From Pseudomonas migulae NBRC 103157 (lineage in GTDB: Bacteria > Pseudomonadota > Gammaproteobacteria > Pseudomonadales > Pseudomonadaceae), in the NCBI RefSeq assembly GCF_002091715.1, contig NZ_BDAG01000015.1, positions 62,001-126,000 on the forward strand: 64,000 nt of DNA, written 5' to 3'. Positions 18,245 to 26,687 of the stretch are shown here, piece after piece (within the stretch, counting starts at the first letter, position 1; every line of letters starts with the position of its first letter). Position numbers and translations under genes: made by a program. The notes under the pieces were generated by a model. The model saw nothing but the letters and a program-made list of their open reading frames with translations. It did not search any database and had not been told where the DNA came from.

Positions 18245-18342
18245 GCGTACTCAAAAACTCCACAACTCCCAACCTTGCCCCCGTCTGCGCCAAGTGCTAA
18301 ACCTTGTACACGTACGTTCGCCAATGACAAGGAAGCCGTTCA

Positions 18343-18648
18343 ATGTCAGTCGTTACAGAAGTATCTTCGGATGGAAAAAAACTGACGATTTCGATCGAGG
18401 GACGATTCGATTTCGGTCGGCATCATGAGTTTCGCGAGTCCTACGAGCGACTCGACTATAAACCCGAGTCCATTGTGGTTGACCTGAAGAAAGCCACTTA
18501 TCTCGATAGTTCTGCACTGGGCATGCTGCTCTTGCTGCGTGATCACGCCGGTGGCGACAGTTCCGATATTCGCGTCGTCAACAGCAGTTCCGATGTGAAG
18601 AAAATCCTCGCCATTTCCAACTTCGACAAGTTGTTCGACATTAGTTGA
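18343..18648 (+). CDS. hsbA: STAS-domain anti-sigma factor antagonist HsbA
   Basis: A 101-residue single STAS domain. The phosphorylation motif is YLDSSALGML, with Ser56 at the position phosphorylated in P. aeruginosa HsbA. In that species HsbA switches between the anti-sigma factor FlgM and a diguanylate cyclase depending on phosphorylation by HsbR, linking the HptB branch of Gac signalling to motility and biofilm. The same three genes follow one another here, inside the flagellar cluster, ending two bases before hsbR. The functional assignment is by homology and synteny. Confidence 0.88.
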   Translation: MSVVTEVSSDGKKLTISIEGRFDFGRHHEFRESYERLDYKPESIVVDLKKATYLDSSALGMLLLLRDHAGGDSSDIRVVNSSSDVKKILAISNFDKLFDIS

Positions 18649-18650
18649 TC

Positions 18651-20351
18651 ATGCAGCTCGAACCACTGACGATCCTGATCGCTGAAGACAGCGCGGCCGA
18701 TCGCATGCTGTTGTCGAGCATCGTCCGCCGTCAGGGCCATGAAGTATTGACGGCGGCCAATGGTGCCGAAGCAGTCGAAGCGTTTCGCCAGCAACGACCG
18801 CAACTGGTCTTGATGGACGCCATGATGCCGGTGATGGACGGTTTCGAGGCTGCACGGCAGATCAAGGCGCTGGCTGGGGAAACCCTGGTACCGATTATCT
18901 TCCTGACCTCGCTGACTGAAAGCGAGGCGCTGGCCCGCTGTCTGGAGGCCGGCGGCGACGACTTTCTGGCAAAGCCCTACAACCAGGTGATCCTCGCCGC
19001 CAAAATCAAGGCGATGGACCGCTTGCGGCGGTTGCAGGCCACTGTGCTGAAGCAGCGAGACCAGATCGCCCGGCATCACGACTACCTGCTCAACGAACAA
19101 CGTGTGGCCAAGGCCGTGTTCGATAAGGTCGCCCATTCCGGCTGCCTGAACGCCCCCAATATCCGCTACCTGCAATCGCCCTATGCGCTATTCAACGGTG
19201 ACCTGTTGCTGGCGGCATTTACCCCGGCCGGCGACATGCACGTGCTGCTCGGCGATTTCACCGGCCATGGGTTGCCGGCCGCCGTCGGGGCCATGCCGCT
19301 GGCAGAAGTCTTCTATGGCATGACCGCCAAGGGCTATGGCCTGTCGGAAACCCTGCGCGAGATGAACGCCAAGCTCAAGCGCATCCTGCCGGTGGACATG
19401 TTCTGTTGTGCAACGCTGCTATGCCTGAGTTTTCAGCGACGCTCGGTGGAAGTCTGGAACGGCGGAATGCCGGACGGTTATCTGCACAACATTGCGAGCG
19501 GCGAGCGCACACCGCTGACGGCCCGGCATTTACCGCTCGGCGTACTGAATCCGCAGACGTTCGATGACCGTACCGAAGTGTTTCCGATGGCGGTCGGGGA
19601 TCGGGTCTTCCTGTTGTCTGATGGGGTGATCGATACTTGCGACGCCAAAGAACAGTTGTTTGGTGTCGAGCGGCTGCAACAGGTGTTTGCGGCCAACCGT
19701 CAGCCTGACCAGCTCTTTGAAGAGATCGAGCAGGCGCTGCAGGATTTTCGCGGCGAGGCCCGCGATGATGTCAGCATGGTCGAAGTCAGCCTGCTCGAAG
19801 CGGCGCAGCTGATACCGCCGCCCTTGGTCTATTCCGATAGCGGCCAGTCCTGCCCGCTGGACTGGTCGGTGAATTTCGAGTTCCGTGCCGCCACCCTGAA
19901 ACGCTTCAATCCGCTGCCGTATCTTTTGCAGTTGCTGTTGGAGGTCCATGGTTTGCGTGCGCAGAGCGGGGCGCTCTACAGTGTGCTCGCGGAGCTGTAT
20001 TCCAATGCGCTGGAGCACGGCGTGCTGGGGCTGGATTCGAGCCTGAAACGCGATGCTTCGGGTTTTACCCGCTATTATCAGCAGCGCAATGCACGTCTGG
20101 ATGAGCTGCAGGACGGCTATGTCCGGGTGCATTTGCAGGTTGCGCCAAAGGACGGCGGCGGTTGCCTGACGATTCGGGTCGAAGACAGTGGCAAGGGTTT
20201 TGATGTCGAGCGAGTGATGGCGCGCCCTGTCGATGGCATCCGTCTGTCGGGACGTGGCGTCAGTCTGATCCGCCAGCTGAGCCGGAACGCCAGTTGGTCC
20301 GACGAAGGTCGAAGCGCCCGCGTGGAATTTTTCTGGGAGGCTCTGGCATAA
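18651..20351 (+). CDS. hsbR: Response regulator/PP2C phosphatase-kinase HsbR
   Basis: A 566-residue protein with three modules: a receiver (acidic pair AEDS near residue 12, phospho-Asp56 in LVLMDAMMP, Lys in FLAKPYN), a SpoIIE/PP2C-type phosphatase (about 145-380; NGDLLLAAF, LGDFTGHGLPAA, DDVSMVEV) and a HATPase-type anti-sigma kinase domain (about 430-566; LYSNALEHGVL, VEDSGKGFD, GRGVSLIRQL). In P. aeruginosa HsbR receives phosphate from HptB and sets the phosphorylation state of HsbA. A TTG lies six bases upstream, but the ATG at 18651 gives a normal receiver start. Confidence 0.9.
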   Translation: MQLEPLTILIAEDSAADRMLLSSIVRRQGHEVLTAANGAEAVEAFRQQRPQLVLMDAMMPVMDGFEAARQIKALAGETLVPIIFLTSLTESEALARCLEAGGDDFLAKPYNQVILAAKIKAMDRLRRLQATVLKQRDQIARHHDYLLNEQRVAKAVFDKVAHSGCLNAPNIRYLQSPYALFNGDLLLAAFTPAGDMHVLLGDFTGHGLPAAVGAMPLAEVFYGMTAKGYGLSETLREMNAKLKRILPVDMFCCATLLCLSFQRRSVEVWNGGMPDGYLHNIASGERTPLTARHLPLGVLNPQTFDDRTEVFPMAVGDRVFLLSDGVIDTCDAKEQLFGVERLQQVFAANRQPDQLFEEIEQALQDFRGEARDDVSMVEVSLLEAAQLIPPPLVYSDSGQSCPLDWSVNFEFRAATLKRFNPLPYLLQLLLEVHGLRAQSGALYSVLAELYSNALEHGVLGLDSSLKRDASGFTRYYQQRNARLDELQDGYVRVHLQVAPKDGGGCLTIRVEDSGKGFDVERVMARPVDGIRLSGRGVSLIRQLSRNASWSDEGRSARVEFFWEALA

Positions 20352-20381
20352 TCCGCGCATTCTTGATCAAGGAGTGAGCAA

Positions 20382-20753
20382 GTGGCTGACACACATCTGG
20401 ATCGCGACGTGCTGAGCGCGTTGCAAGAGGTCATGGAGGATGAGTATCCAATGTTGCTGGGTACTTTTCTTGCCGATTCCGAAGAGCGCTTGAGTAAGTT
20501 GCACAGCGCTGGCGATGCCGAGACGCTCGGTGCCACGGCGCACAGTTTCAAGGGCAGTTGCAGCAACATGGGCGCCGTGCGCCTGGCCAAGCTGTGCCAC
20601 GATCTCGAGCAGTGCGCCATGCAGAAGAATTTTCTGGAAGGCATCGAGAAACTGGTCGGAGAAATTGATGGCGAATTCGCGATTATCCGTCCCCTCTACG
20701 AAGCAGAGCGCCAGCGCTCTCTCGCTGACAGTGCGGCCGTCCGGCGCTTTTAA
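20382..20753 (+). CDS. hptB: Histidine phosphotransfer protein HptB
   Basis: A 123-residue HPt domain with phospho-His54 in the motif TAHSFKGSCSNMGA. In Pseudomonas HptB collects phosphate from several hybrid sensor kinases and passes it to HsbR. It starts with GTG behind a well-placed AAGGAG; another GTG eight bases earlier lies within the ribosome site and is less likely. It is the last gene of the hsbA-hsbR-hptB set and is followed directly by the fliK promoter. Confidence 0.9.
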   Translation: MADTHLDRDVLSALQEVMEDEYPMLLGTFLADSEERLSKLHSAGDAETLGATAHSFKGSCSNMGAVRLAKLCHDLEQCAMQKNFLEGIEKLVGEIDGEFAIIRPLYEAERQRSLADSAAVRRF

Positions 20754-20770
20754 CGCAGCTTGATAGAAAC

Positions 20771-20786
20771 TGGCTCAACCCTTGCA
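20771..20786 (+). promoter_or_regulatory. Sigma-54 promoter of fliK
   Basis: TGGCTC-AACCC-TTGCA, GG (20772-20773) and GC (20784-20785) ten bases apart, 50 bases before the chosen fliK start. It separates fliK from the hsb genes transcriptionally. Confidence 0.78.
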
Positions 20787-20835
20787 GGTATCACCGCAAC
20801 TGTACCTACGATCCCAGTGCAGCGGAGACCGTTTC

Positions 20836-22197
20836 ATGCCCGTTACCCCCAATATTCTTCTTCAGGCCGCCGCGCAGGCCAAGACTCAAGCCGCCTCCGC
20901 CAATACACCGGCGCTGTCCGCTGAGCCCGGGGACAAGGCGTCCAGCTTCGCTCAGGTTTACGCCACTCAGGCCCAGAACAAACCCTCTGCGGCCCCTGAT
21001 GGATCGGTGAAGCCGGCGCGTGATAAATCCCCGGACAGCCCCGATAAAAAGAGCGTCGGCAACGACAAGTCTGCCGCCCCGGAACCGACGGTTGCCGATA
21101 GCGGCAAATCCTTGCCCGTCGATAAACCGGCGCCGAGCGACGACAAGGTCGCCAACGAGGATGTCCCCGAAACGCCGGTGGCCGACACTGCACCCGTCGA
21201 TCCGACCCTCGATCCTTCATTGCTGCCAGAGTTGCAACCCGTCGTGACGGCGCCTGTTGCGGAGGCGCCCCCTGTGGTCGTCACTCAGCAACCGCCAGTG
21301 GAGATTGCTGTCGCTCCTGCAGTGACGACGACGGCGCAGGCTCCTGTTACGGCGGCGGATAGCGATTTCGATCCCGAGGCTGATCCTCTCGATGCTCTCC
21401 CGGCTGTGCGCATGGCCATGGAGCAGGGCGGCCATATTTCGGCTTCCAGCCAGGCACAGCCCAAGGCTGCGCCGACGCCGACGCCAGCCCAGATCCAGGC
21501 TGATGGCGAGCCTACCTCGGCACAGAACTTTGCCGCCGGTATGGCGGGCATGCTCGATGTGCAGGCAGACAAGGACAGTACCAGCCAGGGGGGCGAGAAA
21601 GCGTTCAGTGGGTTGATCGATGACGGCCTCAAGGATTTGAAGTCTGCCACCAGCGATACCCGTGTTGATGACTTCGCCAATCGCCTGGCAGCTCTGACCC
21701 AGGCCGCCACGCCGAAAACCGCCAATGCCGTGCCGGTGAATCAGCCGATTGCCATGCATCAGAGCGGCTGGACCGAAGAAGTGGTGAACCGGGTCATGTA
21801 CCTGTCCAGCGCCAACCTGAAGGCGGCCGACATCCAGTTGCAGCCTGCTGAACTGGGGCGCCTGGATATTCGGGTGAACATGGTCCCGGACCAGCAGACC
21901 CAGGTGACCTTCATGAGTGCGCACCCAAGCGTTCGCGAAGCGCTGGATGGCCAGATGCATCGCTTGCGAGACATGTTCGCGCAACAGGGGATGGGTCAGG
22001 TTGACGTCAACGTCTCCGACCAGTCCCGTGGCTCTCAGCAAGGTCAGGACCAGGCCCAACAAAGTCAGGGTGGACGCACCAATGCCAGTGGCGGTCGTCT
22101 CGACGGCATGGATGAAGAGCTCGCGCCGACGGTTGCCGAAGTGGCGGCCAGTGCGACCAGCGTCATCGGCTCCAGCGCGGTTGACTACTACGCCTGA
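20836..22197 (+). CDS. fliK: Flagellar hook-length control protein FliK
   Basis: A 453-residue secreted ruler that measures the hook and triggers the FlhB specificity switch. The first 300 residues are Ala/Pro/Asp/Thr-rich and probably extended, as in FliK. The conserved C-terminal switch domain spans about residues 315-410 (VNRVMYLSSANLKAADIQLQPAELGRLDIRV, read in part, then MSAHPSVREAL and LRDMFAQQGM). A Gln-rich tail follows. The open frame runs back to 20782, inside the sigma-54 promoter; the ATG at 20836, with GGAG upstream, is the plausible start. Confidence 0.93.
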   Translation: MPVTPNILLQAAAQAKTQAASANTPALSAEPGDKASSFAQVYATQAQNKPSAAPDGSVKPARDKSPDSPDKKSVGNDKSAAPEPTVADSGKSLPVDKPAPSDDKVANEDVPETPVADTAPVDPTLDPSLLPELQPVVTAPVAEAPPVVVTQQPPVEIAVAPAVTTTAQAPVTAADSDFDPEADPLDALPAVRMAMEQGGHISASSQAQPKAAPTPTPAQIQADGEPTSAQNFAAGMAGMLDVQADKDSTSQGGEKAFSGLIDDGLKDLKSATSDTRVDDFANRLAALTQAATPKTANAVPVNQPIAMHQSGWTEEVVNRVMYLSSANLKAADIQLQPAELGRLDIRVNMVPDQQTQVTFMSAHPSVREALDGQMHRLRDMFAQQGMGQVDVNVSDQSRGSQQGQDQAQQSQGGRTNASGGRLDGMDEELAPTVAEVAASATSVIGSSAVDYYA

Positions 22198-22213
22198 TCC
22201 AGCGCAAAACCCT

Positions 22214-22303
22214 TGTGGGAGCGGGCTTGCTCGCGAATACGGTTGAACATTCAGCATTGATGCTGGCTGTCAAACCGCGTTCGCGAGCAAGCCCGCTCCC
22301 ACA
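22214..22303. repeat. REP doublet (REPIN-like) between fliK and fliL
   Basis: Perfect 24-base inverted arms, 22214-22237 (TGTGGGAGCGGGCTTGCTCG then CGAA) and 22280-22303, with a 42-base spacer that contains GAACATTCAGCATTGATG. The same spacer sequence recurs in the element at 54715-54807. Confidence 0.85.
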
Positions 22304-22363
22304 TCAGGTTTGCGGTGTTTTCAAAATTTCGCTTGGTCCCATCCATTCTCCCTCCGACACTTC

Positions 22364-22379
22364 TGGCATAACACTTGCT
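22364..22379 (+). promoter_or_regulatory. Sigma-54 promoter of the fliLMNOPQR-flhB operon
   Basis: TGGCAT-AACAC-TTGCT, with GG (22365-22366) and GC (22377-22378) ten bases apart, 51 bases before fliL. Confidence 0.88.
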
Positions 22380-22429
22380 CTTGCCTTGCCGTGCGACTGT
22401 GAAAACCCGAATAGTGACGGATTATTGGC

Positions 22430-22930
22430 ATGGCGAAGAGCGAAGCAGCAGTAAAAGACCCCGCAACCAAAGGCAAAATCAAGCTGATCATTTTGATCGT
22501 GGTGGCCCTGCTGCTGGCGATCGGCTTGTCCGTGGGAGCGACCTGGTTCTTCATGCACAGCGCCCAGAGCAAACCTGCCGCCGCGGCTGAAGTTGCCCCG
22601 GTCGGCAAGCAGCCAGCGATTTTCGAGCCCATGGCGCCGGCCTTCGTGGCCAATTACAACCAGAACGGCCGTCAGCGCTACATGCAGGTGAGTATCACCA
22701 TGCAGGGTCGCAATCAGGCCGATCTGGAAGCGCTCAAAGTCCACATGCCGGTGATCCGCAATAACCTCGTCATGCTGTTCTCCGGGCAGGATTTCGCGAC
22801 CCTGGCGTCGCCGGTCGGTCAGGAAATGCTGCGTCAGAAGGCGACGGCCAGCGTGCAGGAAGTGGCGCAGAAAGAGCTCGGCAAAGTAGTCATCGAACAG
22901 TTGCTTTTCACTAATTTCGTACTGCAGTAG
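22430..22930 (+). CDS. fliL: Flagellar basal body-associated protein FliL
   Basis: A 166-residue inner-membrane protein that surrounds and stabilises the stators. A short basic cytoplasmic start is followed by one transmembrane helix (about residues 15-40, LIILIVVALLLAIGLSVG read in part) and a periplasmic stomatin-like domain ending in VVIEQLLFTNFVLQ, the usual C-terminus of the family. It is first in the operon and has a sigma-54 promoter. Confidence 0.96.
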   Translation: MAKSEAAVKDPATKGKIKLIILIVVALLLAIGLSVGATWFFMHSAQSKPAAAAEVAPVGKQPAIFEPMAPAFVANYNQNGRQRYMQVSITMQGRNQADLEALKVHMPVIRNNLVMLFSGQDFATLASPVGQEMLRQKATASVQEVAQKELGKVVIEQLLFTNFVLQ

Positions 22931-22939
22931 GAACACGAC

Positions 22940-23908
22940 ATGGCCGTGCAGGACCTGCTGTCCCAGGATGAAATCGATGCGCTGTTGCATGGCGTCGATG
23001 ACGGTCTGGTACAGACCGATACCGCTGCCGAGCCCGGCAGCGTCAAAAGCTACGACCTGACCAGTCAGGATCGCATTGTCCGCGGACGCATGCCGACCCT
23101 GGAAATGATCAACGAGCGTTTTGCCCGCTACACCCGCATCAGCATGTTCAACATGCTGCGCCGCTCGGCGGACGTTGCGGTCGGTGGCGTGCAGGTGATG
23201 AAGTTCGGCGAATACGTCCACTCGCTGTACGTGCCGACCAGCCTCAATCTGGTCAAGATCAAACCGCTGCGCGGTACTGCGCTGTTCATCCTCGACGCCA
23301 AGCTGGTGTTCAAACTGGTGGACAACTTCTTTGGCGGCGACGGCCGTCACGCGAAGATCGAAGGGCGTGAATTCACTCCCACCGAACTGCGTGTGGTGCG
23401 CATGGTGCTGGAGCAGGCGTTCGTCGATTTGAAGGAAGCCTGGCAGGCGATCATGGAAGTGAATTTCGAGTACATCAACTCGGAAGTGAACCCGGCCATG
23501 GCCAACATCGTCGGCCCGAGCGAAGCCATTGTCGTGTCGACGTTCCACATCGAACTCGATGGCGGTGGCGGTGACCTGCACGTGACCATGCCGTACTCGA
23601 TGATCGAACCGGTGCGCGAAATGCTCGACGCCGGCTTCCAGTCGGACCTCGATGATCAGGACGAGCGCTGGGTCAATGCCCTGCGCCAGGACGTGCTGGA
23701 CGTTGACGTGCCGATCGGTGCCACGGTTGCCCGTCGCCAGCTGCGCCTGCGCGACATTCTGCACATGCAGCCGGGGGACATTATCCCGGTCGAGATGCCG
23801 GAAGAAATGATCATGCGCGCCAATGGCGTGCCTGCGTTCAAGGTCAAGATGGGCTCGCATAAAGGCAACCTCGCGTTGCAAGTGATCGAGCCGATCGAGC
23901 GCCGTTAA
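22940..23908 (+). CDS. fliM: Flagellar motor switch protein FliM
   Basis: A 322-residue C-ring protein that binds CheY-P and, with FliG and FliN, sets rotation direction. The N-terminal CheY-docking peptide is clear (LLSQDEIDALLHG, residues 6-18). The CheC-like middle domain (about 45-230, including GGxG-type turns and EFTPTELRVVRMV) and the FliN-like C-terminal SpoA domain (about 240-322) follow. It starts nine bases after fliL. The docking motif is also found in FliN, CheZ and four times in CheA of this cluster. Confidence 0.97.
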   Translation: MAVQDLLSQDEIDALLHGVDDGLVQTDTAAEPGSVKSYDLTSQDRIVRGRMPTLEMINERFARYTRISMFNMLRRSADVAVGGVQVMKFGEYVHSLYVPTSLNLVKIKPLRGTALFILDAKLVFKLVDNFFGGDGRHAKIEGREFTPTELRVVRMVLEQAFVDLKEAWQAIMEVNFEYINSEVNPAMANIVGPSEAIVVSTFHIELDGGGGDLHVTMPYSMIEPVREMLDAGFQSDLDDQDERWVNALRQDVLDVDVPIGATVARRQLRLRDILHMQPGDIIPVEMPEEMIMRANGVPAFKVKMGSHKGNLALQVIEPIERR

Positions 23909-23978
23909 GCGGCGCTGCTCCCCATTCGCTATTAACTGACGGCAGCCCGTTGAAAGGGGTGCCCGCCGAGGACACATG

Positions 23979-24437
23979 ATGGCTAACGACATGAATACCC
24001 AGGACGACCAGGCGCTGGCCGATGAATGGGCTGCGGCCCTGGAAGAAACCGGCGACGCCGGGCAGGACGACATCGACGCCTTGCTGGCCGCCGACGCCGC
24101 GAGCTCGCCGTCCAACCGTCTGCCGATGGAAGAGTTCGGCAGCGTGCCGAAGAACAACGATCCGGTCACGCTGGACGGTCCGAACCTCGACGTGATCCTC
24201 GACATCCCGGTGTCGATTTCCATGGAAGTGGGCAGCACCGACATCAACATCCGCAACTTGCTGCAACTCAACCAGGGTTCGGTGATCGAGCTTGATCGTC
24301 TGGCGGGTGAACCGTTGGACGTGCTGGTCAACGGCACGCTCATCGCTCACGGTGAAGTGGTAGTGGTCAACGAGAAGTTCGGCATCCGCCTGACCGACGT
24401 GATCAGCCCAAGCGAACGTATCAAGAAGCTGCGCTGA
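23979..24437 (+). CDS. fliN: Flagellar motor switch protein FliN
   Basis: A 152-residue C-ring protein with the SpoA domain in the C-terminal half (LDVILDIPVSISMEVG read in part, ... DVLVNGTLIAHGEVVVVNEKFGIR), which also anchors FliH. The N-terminal region is longer than in E. coli and contains GQDDIDALL (residues 28-36), nearly identical to the FliM CheY-docking peptide. Two adjacent ATGs (23976, 23979) are possible; the second is better spaced from GAGG. The 70-base gap after fliM has no promoter. fliO begins on the next base after its stop. Confidence 0.96.
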   Translation: MANDMNTQDDQALADEWAAALEETGDAGQDDIDALLAADAASSPSNRLPMEEFGSVPKNNDPVTLDGPNLDVILDIPVSISMEVGSTDINIRNLLQLNQGSVIELDRLAGEPLDVLVNGTLIAHGEVVVVNEKFGIRLTDVISPSERIKKLR

Positions 24438-24875
24438 GTGAAAAAGGTTCTGGGGTTTGTGCTGGCGTTGCCGTTCAGTGTGCTTGCGGCCGAGCCGGTG
24501 GCGACTGCTGCCTCGGCACCTGCTGTCAGCAGTGGTGTGGCGGGGCAATTGACGCAGCTGGTGCTCGGTTTGCTGCTGGTGCTGGGGTTGATCTTCTTCC
24601 TCGCCTGGCTGTTGCGCCGGGTCCAGCAGGCTGGGCCGGCCGGCAAGGGGCAGGTGATCGAATTGATCGGCTCCCGCGCGTTGGGCCCGCGTGACCGTTT
24701 GATACTGGTGCAGGTTGGCAACGAGCAGATTCTGCTCGGCTTGAGCCCCGGCACCATCACCGCCTTGCATGTGCTCAAGGAACCGGTGCAGGTGCCGGTC
24801 ACCGAGAAAGCGACCCCGGAGTTTGCCCAGCGCCTGATGGAGCTGATGGGCAAGGATCAGAAGGATAAGAAGTAA
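24438..24875 (+). CDS. fliO: Flagellar biosynthetic protein FliO
   Basis: A 145-residue membrane protein that helps assemble the FliP/FliR core of the export gate. It has an N-terminal signal-like hydrophobic stretch (residues 5-17), a second membrane helix (about 35-55, [19 protein letters not shown] read in part), and a cytoplasmic domain with the FliO core ([22 protein letters not shown] read in part). It starts with GTG abutting the fliN stop, and its own stop shares one base with the fliP start. Confidence 0.9.
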   Translation: MKKVLGFVLALPFSVLAAEPVATAASAPAVSSGVAGQLTQLVLGLLLVLGLIFFLAWLLRRVQQAGPAGKGQVIELIGSRALGPRDRLILVQVGNEQILLGLSPGTITALHVLKEPVQVPVTEKATPEFAQRLMELMGKDQKDKK

Positions 24876-25633
24876 TGGGTGCGCTACGCATCATCTTGAC
24901 GCTGGCCCTGATGCTGGCTGCGCCACTGGCCATCGCCGCCGATCCGTTGTCGATCCCGGCGATCACCCTGGGCACCAATGCCCAGGGCGCTCAGGAATAC
25001 TCGGTCAGCCTGCAGATCCTGCTGATCATGACCGCGCTGAGTTTCATTCCGGCGTTCGTCATGCTGATGACCAGTTTCACCCGGATCATCATCGTCTTCT
25101 CGATCCTGCGTCAGGCCCTGGGCTTGCAGCAGACGCCGTCCAACCAGATTCTTACCGGCATGGCGTTGTTCCTGACGCTGTTCATCATGGCACCGGTGTT
25201 CGACCGGGTTAACCAGGATGCCTTGCAGCCTTATCTGGCGGAAAAACTCACCGCGCAAGATGCCGTGGCCAAGGCCCAGGTGCCGATCAAGGATTTCATG
25301 CTGGCCCAGACGCGCAGCAGCGATCTTGAGCTGTTCATGCGCCTGTCCAAACGCACCGACATCGCGACACCGGACCAGGCGCCACTGACCATCCTGGTGC
25401 CGGCCTTCGTCACGTCTGAGCTGAAGACCGCGTTCCAGATCGGTTTCATGATCTTCATTCCGTTCCTGATCATCGACCTGGTCGTGGCCAGTGTGCTGAT
25501 GGCCATGGGTATGATGATGCTCTCGCCACTGATCATTTCCCTGCCGTTCAAGATCATGCTCTTCGTGTTGGTGGATGGTTGGGCATTGATCATCGGTACG
25601 TTGGCCAGCAGCTTCGGCGGTGTCTCGCCATGA
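24875..25633 (+). CDS. fliP: Flagellar export gate protein FliP
   Basis: A 252-residue export-gate subunit. It has a cleavable signal peptide (residues 1-21, ending AIAA), four membrane helices and the conserved blocks [19 protein letters not shown] (read in part near residue 65), [16 protein letters not shown] and the C-terminal [18 protein letters not shown]. Length is normal. It is coupled to fliO (TAATG) and fliQ (ATGA). Confidence 0.97.
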   Translation: MGALRIILTLALMLAAPLAIAADPLSIPAITLGTNAQGAQEYSVSLQILLIMTALSFIPAFVMLMTSFTRIIIVFSILRQALGLQQTPSNQILTGMALFLTLFIMAPVFDRVNQDALQPYLAEKLTAQDAVAKAQVPIKDFMLAQTRSSDLELFMRLSKRTDIATPDQAPLTILVPAFVTSELKTAFQIGFMIFIPFLIIDLVVASVLMAMGMMMLSPLIISLPFKIMLFVLVDGWALIIGTLASSFGGVSP

Positions 25634-25899
25634 CGCCGGAAGTTGCGGTAGACATCTTTCGTGAAGCGCTCTGGCTGACCACCATGATGGTCGCGTTGCT
25701 GGTGATTCCCAGTTTGCTGGTGGGGCTGTTGGTGGCGATGTTCCAGGCTGCCACCCAGATCAACGAGCAAACCTTGAGCTTTCTGCCGCGTCTGCTGGTA
25801 ATGCTGGTGACGTTGATCGTCGCCGGTCCGTGGATAGTGCAGACCTTCATGGAATACATCCTGCAGTTGTACGGCAGTATTCCTCGGGTCATCGGCTAA
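25630..25899 (+). CDS. fliQ: Flagellar export gate protein FliQ
   Basis: An 89-residue protein with two membrane helices (about residues 15-40 and 55-80) and the family motif [18 protein letters not shown] longer in-frame opening exists from 25579, but the ATG at 25630, overlapping the fliP stop, gives the standard length and start ([10 protein letters not shown]). Confidence 0.97.
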   Translation: MTPEVAVDIFREALWLTTMMVALLVIPSLLVGLLVAMFQAATQINEQTLSFLPRLLVMLVTLIVAGPWIVQTFMEYILQLYGSIPRVIG

Positions 25900-25902
25900 G
25901 CC

Positions 25903-26685
25903 ATGTCACTGCTGCAGCTGACCGACACCCAGATCAGTACCTGGGTCGCTTCGTTCATATTGCCGCTGTTTCGCATCGGCGCCGTCCTGATGACCATGCC
26001 GATCTTTGGCACGACCCTGGTGCCCAAGCGTGTGCGATTGTATTTCGCCCTGGCAATCACAGTGGTTGTCGTGCCGGGCCTGCCACCGATGCCGCAGGTT
26101 CATGCGCTGGACCTGAGCGCACTGCTGCTGATCGCCGAACAGATCATTATCGGCGCATTGATGGGGCTCTCGCTCCAGCTGTTTTTCCAGGCGTTTGTCG
26201 TCGCCGGGCAGATCATTTCGATTCAGATGGGGATGGGGTTCGCCTCGATGGTCGACCCTGCCAATGGTGTGTCGGCGGCGGTCATCGGGCAGTTCCTGAC
26301 GATGCTCGTGACCCTGCTGTTTCTCGGCATGAACGGGCATCTGGTGGTTTTCGAAGTGCTCACGGAGAGCTTCACCACCATGCCGGTGGGCAGTGCAATG
26401 CTGATCAACCACTTCTGGGAACTGGCCAACAAGCTGGGTTGGGTGCTGGGGGCGGCGATGCTCCTGGTAATGCCGGCGATCACAGCGTTGTTGGTGGTTA
26501 ACATCGCCTTCGGTGTGATGACGCGGGCGGCGCCGCAGTTGAATATTTTTTCCGTCGGTTTCCCCCTGATCCTGGTACTGGGGCTGGTGATTTTCTGGGT
26601 CAGTCTCGGCGACATTCTCAATCAGTATCAGCCGTTGGCTACCGAGGCTCTGCAACTGTTACGTGACATGGCGCAGGCGCGCTAG
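25903..26685 (+). CDS. fliR: Flagellar export gate protein FliR
   Basis: A 260-residue export-gate subunit with about six hydrophobic segments. Family blocks are IGAVLMTMPIFG near residue 25, QIISIQMGMGFASMVDPANG (read in part) near 105, and RAAPQLNIFSVGFPL near 210. It begins three bases after fliQ and ends two bases before flhB. Confidence 0.97.
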   Translation: MSLLQLTDTQISTWVASFILPLFRIGAVLMTMPIFGTTLVPKRVRLYFALAITVVVVPGLPPMPQVHALDLSALLLIAEQIIIGALMGLSLQLFFQAFVVAGQIISIQMGMGFASMVDPANGVSAAVIGQFLTMLVTLLFLGMNGHLVVFEVLTESFTTMPVGSAMLINHFWELANKLGWVLGAAMLLVMPAITALLVVNIAFGVMTRAAPQLNIFSVGFPLILVLGLVIFWVSLGDILNQYQPLATEALQLLRDMAQAR

Positions 26686-26687
26686 CC

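Noticed and set aside
18298..18324. TAAA-N15 sequence upstream of hsbA considered as a FliA promoter
   Set aside because: The -10 region reads TTCGCCAA and matches only half of GCCGATAA, far weaker than the fliC and fliS sites.
22304..24343. A 679-codon open frame on the minus strand across fliL, fliM and fliN
   Set aside because: Antisense shadow of three conserved genes, with His/Arg/Gln-rich composition and no recognisable motif.
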